Position numbers and translations under genes: made by a program. From positions 1 to 7,243 of the forward strand of contig VBNP01000183.1 in assembly GCA_005877965.1 (NCBI GenBank): DNA of 7,243 nucleotides, read 5' to 3'. The number at the start of each line of letters is the position of its first letter. The stretch's first letter is position 1. The notes below the pieces were generated by a model. It did no database searches and was not told the origin of the DNA. It worked only from the letters and a program-made list of their open reading frames with translations. Of this stretch, positions 1-5,395 are shown piece after piece. The DNA is from Gammaproteobacteria bacterium. Lineage in GTDB: Bacteria; Pseudomonadota; Gammaproteobacteria; Steroidobacterales; Steroidobacteraceae.

Positions 1-557
1 AAATAGTCGCCTTCATCGCCCTGCTTGATCACTACCTCGCCGGCGCGACAAGGCACGCGCTGCAGGCGCTGGAAGATCGCCTGGATGTTGGCCGGCGGAA
101 TGCGGTGAAAGGCGTTGGTCTGCAGCAGCGTCGTCATCCAGTCATCCGAGCCGACGCTCTGCAGCTGCGCCTGCAGCTCCTCGACCTCGTAGGTGCCGGT
201 CTGGTCCCAGGTGATCATGACGTCCAGCAGATCGCTTTCGATCGACAGGTAGCTGATGTCTTCGACCGCGCGGACCGTGACGCGGCGCGGCAGCTTCGGA
301 TACAGCGGGTTGCGCGCCTCGGGCGTGCCGCTGCGCAGCACCGCGATGTTGCGCTCGTTCTCGTTCACGTCCACGCTGCCGCTCACCAGCCACAGCGTGC
401 GCTTGTCGGTGTCGCCCTGGCTGAACAGCACCCGACCCGCAGACAAGGTGCGCACACTCACCTTCTTGGCGAGCGCAGCCAGATTCTCGCGCTTCATCGC
501 ATCGAGCGGCGCGAAATTCTTGAGCAATTGAACCGATGCTACCTGCTCTTCGGCCAT
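1..557 (-). CDS. Cyclic-nucleotide-binding (CNB) domain protein, N-terminal part, runs off the left edge
   Basis: The minus-strand frame is open from an ATG at 557-555 to the window edge, giving 185 codons with no stop. It begins MAEEQVASVQLLKNFAPLDA. Residues about 12-125 form a first cNMP-binding (CAP effector-type) beta-roll, with RVLFSQGDTDKRTLWLVSGS. A linker with DVMITWDQTGTYEVEELQ follows. A second CNB domain starts at about residue 150 (FHRIPPANIQAIFQRLQRV, then VVIKQGDEGDY at the edge). From memory of the family, similar gammaproteobacterial proteins carry two CNB domains and often a C-terminal rhodanese domain; that part lies outside the window. The first CNB domain lacks a recognisable phosphate-binding-cassette GE motif where ligand would bind, reading GTPEARNPLYPKLPRR instead, so it may not bind nucleotide. 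No DNA-binding domain is visible. It lies 96 bases downstream of the FadJ-like gene; no strong Shine-Dalgarno is seen. Likely cytosolic regulator; ligand and target unknown. Confidence 0.8.
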   Translation of the reverse strand, partial: MAEEQVASVQLLKNFAPLDAMKRENLAALAKKVSVRTLSAGRVLFSQGDTDKRTLWLVSGSVDVNENERNIAVLRSGTPEARNPLYPKLPRRVTVRAVEDISYLSIESDLLDVMITWDQTGTYEVEELQAQLQSVGSDDWMTTLLQTNAFHRIPPANIQAIFQRLQRVPCRAGEVVIKQGDEGDY

Positions 558-653
558 GTCTGCCTAGCCTGACGGCCATGGAGCCAGCGCAGCTGTCGCG
601 GCGCTATGGCGGTCGGATGGTAGCACAGGCCTTTGTGCACGCCGTCGGGCGGC

Positions 654-2667
654 TCAGGGCGCGGCGCCGCTTGCGATCGAGGCCCAGCCAGGGTCAGGGT
701 GAAAACGCTTCCCGTAGCGCGCGGCAAGCTCGGTGAGCCGCGCCACCACCGCCGGTACGCCGCGTGCACGAGCGTAGGTGAGGGGACCGCCGCGGAAGGG
801 CGCAAAGCCGGTGCCGAACAGCACCGCGGCGTCCACGAGATCAGGATCCTCCACCACGCGCTCGCGCAGGCACGCCACGCATTCGTTTACCAGAATCAGG
901 ATCAGGCGGTCGATCAGGTCCGGGGGCGCCGCCGTGGCCGGTGTCGCGGGCTTGACCGCCTTGCCGTCCTGCCAGACATAGAACCCTGCGCTGCTCTTGC
1001 GGCCCAGTTTTTTTGCGGCGAGCAGCTCGCTCAGCGATGATCTCGCCCACATGAGCGGCGACATCGAGCCCCACGACGTCGGCGAGCTCGATCGGACCTA
1101 CCGGCATGCCGAAGCTCACCGCCGCCGCGTCGATCACCGTGAGCGGAACGCCTTCCTGGGCTGCGAGCATGGCCTCGTGCATGTAGGGCGTGAGCACGCG
1201 GTTGACCATGAAGCCGGGGGCGCTGCGGCAGGGCAGGGGCAGCTTGTCGATGCGGCGCGCAAAGCCGGTCGCGGCCTGCACCGCGGCCGGGTCGGTGTGC
1301 TCCGCGTGCACGACCTCGATGAGAGGCATCTGCGGCACCGGGTTGAAGAAGTGCAGCCCGACGAGGCGCTGCGGGCGGGCGAGCGTCGCCCCCAGGGGCT
1401 CGAGCATGAGACTGGAGGTATTGGTCGCCAGCAGAGCCCCCGGCTTCAGGCGTGGCTCGAGCTGCGCGTACAGCTGCTGCTTGGCCTCAAGGTTCTCGAA
1501 GATGGCCTCGATGACGACGTCGGCCCGGGGCACGCCCTCGCCGGCGACGTCGGCGCGCAGGCGCTCGCGGGCGGCGGCGTTCTTCGCCGGATCGCGCTCG
1601 CGCTTGTCGAACAGCTCCTGCGCTCGCATGAGCGCCGGCTGCACGTACTCGATGGCGCGATCCTGCAACGTGACCGTGAAGCCGCGCAGCGCCGACCAGG
1701 CCGCGATGTCCCCGCCCATGACCCCGGCGCCCACCACATGCACATGCCGGATGTCGGCGGCGCTCCTGCCGCCGGCGCTCTTCAGGCGATCCTGCAACAG
1801 GAACACGCGCACCAGGTTGCGCGAGGTTTCCGTGGTGAACAGGTGCGCAATCGAGCGGGCTTCGGCCTCGAACGCCCGTGTGCCGTGTGCGCCGTACCGC
1901 GACCACAGATCAATGATGGCGTAGGGGGCCGGGTAGTGCTCGCGCGGCGCGCGCCTCGCGACTTCGCGCGTGAGCGAACGCCTCACCAGCGGCCGCAGCG
2001 GCGCGCTGCTCAGCAGCCGCTGCCGCCATGGCGCCCGGCGCGGCGCGGGTGCCGTGAGCAGCAGCTCGCGTGCCGCGCTGCGCAGCTCACCCTCCCCAAC
2101 CAGCCGATCGATGAGTCCGAAGCGCAGCGCCTTCTCGGCGCGCACCGGCTTGCCGCTCAGCATCAGTTCCATCGCCGCGCGAACGCCGGCCACACGCACG
2201 GTGCGCACCGTGCCGCCGAACCCCGGGTGAATCCCCAGCAGCACCTCCGGCAGTCCGAGCGACAGCCGCTCATCGGCGACCGCCACGCGGTAACGGCAGG
2301 CGAGCGCGAGCTCAAATCCGCCGCCGAGCGCGAAGCCGTGAATCGCCGCCACGGTCGGACGCGGCAGCGCCGCCAGGCGAGTGAGCACCTGCTGGCCGCG
2401 GCGAATGAGCTGGTAGCCGCCGGCGGCGTCCTGGATGCCGGTGAATTCCTTGATATCCGCGCCGGCGACGAAGCCGCTCTTTTTGGCGGATATCACCACG
2501 GCCCCGCGCGGCAGGTCCTTCTCGAGCGCGGCGAGCAGCGCGTCGAGCTCCCCGAGCACCCCGCCCGAGAGCACGTTGGCCGAGGTGCCGGGCTTGTCGA
2601 TCGTCAGCCAGGCGATATCGTCGGAATCACGCTCCAGCTTCCAGGATCCCGTCGCCGTGTCGTTCAT
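654..2667 (-). pseudogene. fadJ: Fatty-acid oxidation multifunctional enzyme (enoyl-CoA hydratase / 3-hydroxyacyl-CoA dehydrogenase), FadJ-like, frame-broken
   Basis: FadJ-type proteins hydrate 2-enoyl-CoA and oxidise L-3-hydroxyacyl-CoA with NAD in cytosolic beta-oxidation. The crotonase domain (residues about 10-190 from the ATG at 2667) has oxyanion-hole motifs FVAGADI and GFALGGGFE and both expected glutamates (E119, E141). The dehydrogenase domain has the Rossmann loop GAGVMGG at 313-319, NTSS at 416-419, and the His-Glu pair H439/E451 with the 12-residue spacing of E. coli FadB. The first frame is family-like to VGEIIA (about 1033), then reads nonsense to a stop at 841. The C-terminal domain resumes in another frame (LLAAKKLGRKSSAGFYVWQDG to a TGA at 654-656). 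Joined length is about 670 residues against about 710 for E. coli FadJ. The ATG at 2667 is preferred over the in-frame GTG at 2676: it overlaps the upstream stop as ATGA and has AAGAG 8 bases upstream. No thiolase (FadI) gene is adjacent. FadJ rather than FadB is judged from N-terminal resemblance. Confidence 0.88.
1026..1041 (-). other. Frame-break junction in the FadJ-like gene
   Basis: Family-like sequence in the upstream frame ends with VGEIIA (codons down to 1033). Family-like sequence in the other frame begins at about LSELLAAKKLGRK (from 1034 downward). Rejoining needs one base skipped, equivalent to a loss of 3n+2 bases. Compared with E. coli FadB and FadJ, the linker between these motifs is about 10-15 residues too short, so a short deletion is the simplest reading. 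A perfect inverted repeat, GCGAGC-A-GCTCGC (1018-1030), abuts the junction, and a T7 run (A7 in the mRNA) lies at 1008-1014. An in-frame deletion plus a one-base slip in the A7 run is the alternative. Confidence 0.7.
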
Positions 2668-3464
2668 GTGCGCCACTCTTGAGGTGTTTCGACGACCTCA
2701 GGCCGGCGGGCCGCGCGCGCCGGCGCGCTGGCGCGGATCTGGAAATCGCACACCAGCGGGCGATGGTCCGAGAGGCGCACGTCCGGCACACGGAAGTCCG
2801 TGACCTCGATGCCTTCGCTCACCAGGATGAAGTCGAGCTCGATGCGCGGCACGCGCGCCGGAAAGGAGGGGAGACCGGCGGTATTGGCGCTGCGCAGACC
2901 CGCCGCGCGCATGAAGAGGTAGATCTCGTGCGTGCCCCAGAAGGTGTTGAAGTCACCCGCCACGATCACCGGCTTCGCCGCCTGCACGATCAGATCGTGC
3001 AGCGAGCGCAGCTGGTATTGCCGCTGCCGGAACTTGAGCGACAGGTGCACGAGGAACACGCACACGTCCGACAGCTCCAGCTCGATGATCAGCCGCTTGA
3101 TCCCGGTATCGAAATAGTGGAAGCGCTCGCCGTGCACGTTCGGGGCGGACAGGAAGGCGTTGCCCTGCTTGCGCACGATGGGCATGAGCTGATTGATCGA
3201 GCCGGCGCCGTACTTGCACTGGTAGGTCGAATAGTGGCCGAGCTGTCCGGCGATGTGCTCCGCCTGATTCAGCATCCCGGTGCGGATCGAGCCGGTGTCC
3301 ACTTCGATCAGTCCGACGACATCCGGGCGCTCGGAACGGATGAACTCGGTGATGCCGCTCAGCACCTTGCGGTTGCTGCGCAGATAACCCGCGCCCGGCA
3401 CCGGCAGGTGAAAGGCGGGCCCGGTGCCGGTGGCATAGCGGATGTTGTAGAGGAGCAATCGCAC
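2664..3464 (-). CDS. Endonuclease/exonuclease/phosphatase (EEP) family protein
   Basis: This 266-residue protein carries the full metal-dependent phosphodiesterase signature of the DNase I / exonuclease III / inositol-phosphatase fold. N7 lies in LLYNIRY, E54 in GLIEVD, H140 in LVHLSL, D171 and N173 in AGDFNTF, D211 in ELDFIL, and D233-H234 in LSDHRPLV. All expected catalytic positions are present, so it is probably an active Mg-dependent phosphodiesterase. The substrate (DNA, RNA, phospholipid or a small phosphoester) cannot be read from the sequence. No signal peptide or membrane segment is visible, suggesting a cytosolic location. The start is GTG at 3464, placing the first motif at residue 6 as in relatives; the ribosome binding site is weak. 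The stop overlaps the ATG of the FadJ-like gene as ATGA, so the two are probably co-transcribed and translationally coupled. A -10-like TAGAAT lies about 40 bases upstream. Confidence 0.87.
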   Translation of the reverse strand: MRLLLYNIRYATGTGPAFHLPVPGAGYLRSNRKVLSGITEFIRSERPDVVGLIEVDTGSIRTGMLNQAEHIAGQLGHYSTYQCKYGAGSINQLMPIVRKQGNAFLSAPNVHGERFHYFDTGIKRLIIELELSDVCVFLVHLSLKFRQRQYQLRSLHDLIVQAAKPVIVAGDFNTFWGTHEIYLFMRAAGLRSANTAGLPSFPARVPRIELDFILVSEGIEVTDFRVPDVRLSDHRPLVCDFQIRASAPARAARRPEVVETPQEWRT

Positions 3465-3502
3465 TGTGGGGGAAGACCTGGCAGGGGAGCCGCGGGGTCC
3501 TC

Positions 3503-3508
3503 ATTCTA
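3503..3508 (-). promoter_or_regulatory. Probable sigma70 -10 box for the EEP / fadJ-like operon
   Basis: Read on the minus strand the hexamer is TAGAAT, five of six matches to TATAAT, in an otherwise very GC-rich divergent intergenic region. Transcription would start near 3496, about 30 bases before the GTG at 3464. No good -35 box is seen at 16-18 bases; the nearest is TTCCGC at a spacing of 19. The call rests mainly on the -10 box and its position. Confidence 0.45.
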
Positions 3509-3602
3509 GCCCGCGGCGCCGGGGCCTGCGGAAATGGCGTGGACTGCCGGCTGGCGCGCCGGGGACGCGTCCGGGCGCAGCGGCGCCTTCAGGATGCGTG
3601 AG

Positions 3603-3631
3603 TTTCGCCGCGAGCGCGCTTGTGCCACACT
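3603..3631 (+). promoter_or_regulatory. Candidate promoter giving a leaderless or near-leaderless transcript of the TIR-like gene
   Basis: CACACT at 3626-3631 is a plausible -10 box, and TTTCGC at 3603-3608 is a weak -35 box 17 bases upstream. Transcription would begin at about 3638-3640, essentially on the GTG at 3639. No Shine-Dalgarno precedes that GTG, consistent with a leaderless mRNA. Both hexamers are weak matches, so this is tentative. Confidence 0.3.
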
Positions 3632-3638
3632 CCTGCGG

Positions 3639-4091
3639 GTGTCGCAGAGCAATCCAGTCCGGATCTTCGTCACGCACGCCTGGGAGAGCAGTGACGACTA
3701 CCTGCGCGTGTTCGAGTACCTGGAGAGCCAGCGCAATTTCTTCTATCGCAATTACAGCACCCCCGACCGGCTCCCGCAGGGCGACAGGGAGGCGCTGCGC
3801 GAGAATCTGCGCCAGCAGATCACGCCGGCCGAAGCGGTCATCGCGCTGTCGAGCCTCTTTGAGGCGCACCAGGATCAGCTCACTTTCCAGTTGCTGTACG
3901 CGCAGGCGAGCCACAAGCCCGTGATCCTCATGAAGCCTTTCGGTACCCGCCGGGAGGTCCCCAAGGCGATTCTTGATCTCGCCGACGAGGTCGTGGAATG
4001 GGATGAGCGGGCGCTGGTGGACGCGATCCGCCGCCAGGCGCGTCACGAGGAAACCACGCGCTGGGACACGATCGAGTTCAAACTCGACTGA
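3639..4091 (+). CDS. TIR-like (MTH538 / ThsB-type) domain protein, stand-alone
   Basis: A single-domain protein of 150 residues from the chosen GTG. The first strand VRIFVTHAWESSDDY (7-21) matches the start of the MTH538 TIR-like fold, where relatives read VFISHSW. It continues with FFYRNYSTPDRLP, a helix ending LRQQITPAEAVIALSS, then QASHKPVILMKPFG, VPKAILDLADEVVEWDERALVDAIRR, and a basic tail ending WDTIEFKLD. In Thoeris ThsB and other TIR NADases a conserved Glu in a WIxxE-type helix is catalytic; the aligned position here appears to be Gln (Q84, codon 3888-3890, within DQLTFQLLYA), so NADase activity is doubtful. Upstream in-frame ATGs at 3534 and 3594 would add residues with no family resemblance, in the divergent promoter region, so the GTG next to the conserved core is preferred. 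It is the only plus-strand gene, and no ThsA-like effector is nearby. Role unknown: defence, signalling or protein interaction are all possible. Confidence 0.78.
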   Translation: MSQSNPVRIFVTHAWESSDDYLRVFEYLESQRNFFYRNYSTPDRLPQGDREALRENLRQQITPAEAVIALSSLFEAHQDQLTFQLLYAQASHKPVILMKPFGTRREVPKAILDLADEVVEWDERALVDAIRRQARHEETTRWDTIEFKLD

Positions 4092-4099
4092 AGAAGAGC

Positions 4100-4519
4100 C
4101 TACGCCTCCGCGGCGTACAGCGAGATCACCTGCGGCACGCTCTTGCGCAGGACCCGCGCGCCGCCGGAGCCGTTGGCGAGCGCGGCGTCCGGCATCTGGG
4201 GCGCGGCGAGCGCGGCCTCGGCGGCTGCCTGGCGCGCCAGGGCGGCAAACAGCCGCACCACGCTGCAGGCGACTTCGTCGGCTTGCTGGCCCGACATCTT
4301 GCGTACCGTTGCACGCACCGCGTCCTCGCCGCGCAACGGGCGCTCGCGCGTGAGCGCATCGTGACAGGCGCGAAACTCTGCGCGCAATGCAGCGGGAAGC
4401 TCGTCGGCGTTCACGAGCGCGAGATGATTGCGATAGGCGTCGGCGAGACGCTCCTTGATAGGCGCCGAGCGCGCCAGCGACAGCGCGGCGCTCTCAAGCT
4501 GTTCCAAAGCGGTGCTCAT
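4100..4519 (-). CDS. Conserved hypothetical protein, 139 aa, Ala-rich, function unknown
   Basis: The protein reads MSTALEQLESAALSLARSAP and is predicted mostly helical. A charged core, RERPLRGEDAVRATVRKMS (about residues 57-75), is followed by VVRLFAALARQAAAEAALAA, a low-complexity stretch, and the C-terminal tail VISLYAAEA. I recall similar small proteins in Xanthomonadales-like bacteria ending in a YAAEA-type tail, but none with a known function. No signal peptide, membrane helix or metal motif is visible. The ATG at 4519 has a purine-rich site (GAGAGAG) just upstream. An in-frame ATG at 4669 would give 189 aa, but it lies inside the -35 box of the predicted promoter and adds a poor leader. 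The gene converges on the TIR-like gene with only 8 bases between stops and no terminator, so transcripts from both may overlap. Confidence 0.7.
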   Translation of the reverse strand: MSTALEQLESAALSLARSAPIKERLADAYRNHLALVNADELPAALRAEFRACHDALTRERPLRGEDAVRATVRKMSGQQADEVACSVVRLFAALARQAAAEAALAAPQMPDAALANGSGGARVLRKSVPQVISLYAAEA

Positions 4520-4641
4520 CACTCTCTCGGTGTGAGACGCCTCGTCCGCGTCGGGGTTCGTCTGCGCGGGCGCAGCGTCGTTTAGTTCTTGTTGTGCTGG
4601 TGGCTGTTGGAATCCAAACTCGCTCAGGCGGCTACAGGGAT

Positions 4642-4669
4642 AATATAGCTCCGACTCTAGCAAAAACAA
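4642..4669 (-). promoter_or_regulatory. Sigma70-type promoter for the 139-aa hypothetical gene
   Basis: On the minus strand TTGTTT (4669-4664) and TATATT (4647-4642) are separated by 16 bases. This is a good match to the sigma70 consensus in an AT-rich island. Transcription would start near 4635, leaving an untranslated leader of about 115 bases before the ATG at 4519. Confidence 0.55.
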
Positions 4670-4754
4670 GGATTAAGTAACATGGCGCCGCGCTTTCTGT
4701 GAATTGCATCACCATTTTCTCATAAGGCATTGATAGCCAAAGAGTAGTCGTGAG

Positions 4755-4771
4755 CCGGCCGATGAGGCCGG
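4755..4771. repeat. Inverted repeat (6-bp stem, 5-base loop)
   Basis: CCGGCC-GATGA-GGCCGG is a perfect GC-only stem about 130 bases downstream of pilE. Read on the minus strand it is followed by a pyrimidine-rich but not U-rich run (CTCACGACTACTCTTT). It could be a weak terminator for the pilus operon; it lacks a canonical U tract. Confidence 0.4.
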
Positions 4772-4876
4772 TGGTCGTGCCCGGCAGCGAGGCAGCTTAA
4801 GGAGCCGTACAAGGAGCGCCTCCCGGCCCGGCAGCCGGCGAGCTCCCGGCATCTGGACCGCGCGACCCGCCATCGT

Positions 4877-4909
4877 CGGTGAGAGGCGATCCTGCAGCGC
4901 CACTCACCG
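4877..4909 (-). terminator. Imperfect 12-bp hairpin overlapping the pilE stop codon; possible terminator or mRNA 3'-end structure
   Basis: Left arm CGGTGAGAGGCG (4877-4888) and right arm CGCCACTCACCG (4898-4909) pair over 11 of 12 positions, with one A:A mismatch and a 9-base loop. The pilE TGA (4906-4904) lies inside the arm. No U tract follows on the minus strand, so it is not a classical intrinsic terminator. It could stabilise the pilE mRNA 3' end or limit read-through. Confidence 0.4.
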
Positions 4910-5395
4910 CCAGCAGTCAGTGGTGGAAGGCGCGGAGTTGCGCAGACCTTGGTCGTCGATCGTCAACGTGAGGCACGAAGTATCTTGCGTCTGCGTGCCG
5001 GTGGCGGTGGCGGTCGCCTTAAATGAGGTCGCTATGGCCGGAGCCCCCGCGACGGCAAGGGTATAGAAGCCTCTCGGAGTGGGGGAGGTGACGCCCAGAC
5101 CAGCTGGCGAGGGATCGGTCACGTCTGTCGTGTACGTGTTGTTCTGCAGGAAATATTTCTCCTGCGCGACCTGGATACGCAACAGTGCTGAGGTGGCATC
5201 CGTGCGGTTCGCACGCAGCACATAGCGCCGATAGCTCCCGACGGCGAGCGTGGACAAGATAGCGACGATGACGAGAACCACCATCAACTCGATCAGCGTC
5301 ATGCCCCGCATGCGATTCGAGTCACCCGGCGCGCGTTGCTGCGCGCCGGCCTGCTGCGGCGACAAGCCTGCCGCAACTTCAGCTCTAGTTGGCAT
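4904..5395 (-). CDS. pilE: Type IV pilus minor pilin PilE-like prepilin
   Basis: A 163-residue prepilin. The prepilin peptidase (PilD) site is RG|MTLIEL: cleavage after G31 leaves M32 to be N-methylated, with the conserved Glu at mature position 5 (E36). It is followed by the hydrophobic helix MVVLVIVAILSTLAVGSYRRY that packs in the pilus core. Two cysteines near the C-terminus (in DTSCLTLTI and at TDCWR) would close the D-region disulfide loop. The ATG at 5395 has GGAG 8 bases upstream (5404-5407) inside the pilY1 end and overlaps the pilY1 stop by 11 bases, indicating one operon with coupled translation. This start gives an unusually long 31-residue leader; an ATG at 5311 would leave only MRG. 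The product is expected in the inner membrane before assembly, then at the pilus tip or shaft with PilV, PilW, PilX and PilY1, whose genes would lie to the right. Confidence 0.88.
   Translation of the reverse strand: MPTRAEVAAGLSPQQAGAQQRAPGDSNRMRGMTLIELMVVLVIVAILSTLAVGSYRRYVLRANRTDATSALLRIQVAQEKYFLQNNTYTTDVTDPSPAGLGVTSPTPRGFYTLAVAGAPAIATSFKATATATGTQTQDTSCLTLTIDDQGLRNSAPSTTDCWR

Larger units (their letters stand above)
4520..4903. other. Intergenic region between pilE and the 139-aa gene
   Basis: This 384-base stretch has no gene I can support. From left to right it holds the untranslated leader (4520-4635) and promoter (4642-4669) of the 139-aa gene. An AT-rich stretch (about 4700-4742) contains CTCATAAGGCATTGATAGCC, and a perfect hairpin follows at 4755-4771. 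GC-rich sequence of unknown role (about 4775-4875) then leads to the hairpin at the pilE stop. A 64-codon minus-strand frame from a GTG at 4903 fills the right part, but it resembles nothing I know. The region could be a decayed gene or element. Confidence 0.5.

Noticed and set aside
997..2682. Long plus-strand open frame (561 codons) opposite the FadJ-like gene
   Set aside because: It is the antisense shadow of a GC-rich gene with clear catalytic motifs. Its translation is rich in Arg, His, Gln and Ala with no recognisable domain.
3534..3638. N-terminal extension of the TIR-like protein from the ATG at 3534
   Set aside because: The added 35 residues have low-complexity Arg/Gly/Ala composition, no family match, and overlap the divergent promoter region.
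3639..4519. A Thoeris or other multi-gene defence system around the TIR-like gene
   Set aside because: No ThsA (SIR2/Macro/SLOG) or membrane effector gene is in the window. The neighbours are an EEP protein on a different strand and a small hypothetical with no visible effector motif.
4715..4740. CTCATAA in the AT-rich stretch, resembling a tRNA-Met anticodon loop
   Set aside because: No acceptor stem, D arm or T arm can be folded around it; no TTCRA-type T loop is near.
4709..4903. 64-codon minus-strand frame starting directly after the pilE stop
   Set aside because: It needs a GTG start, falls partly within a hairpin, has an Arg/Pro/Ala-rich composition and resembles no family I know. It remains possible as a gene remnant but is not supported.
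5312..5330. TTCGAGTC T-loop-like string
   Set aside because: It lies inside the coding sequence of pilE next to the prepilin cleavage site and has no tRNA fold around it.
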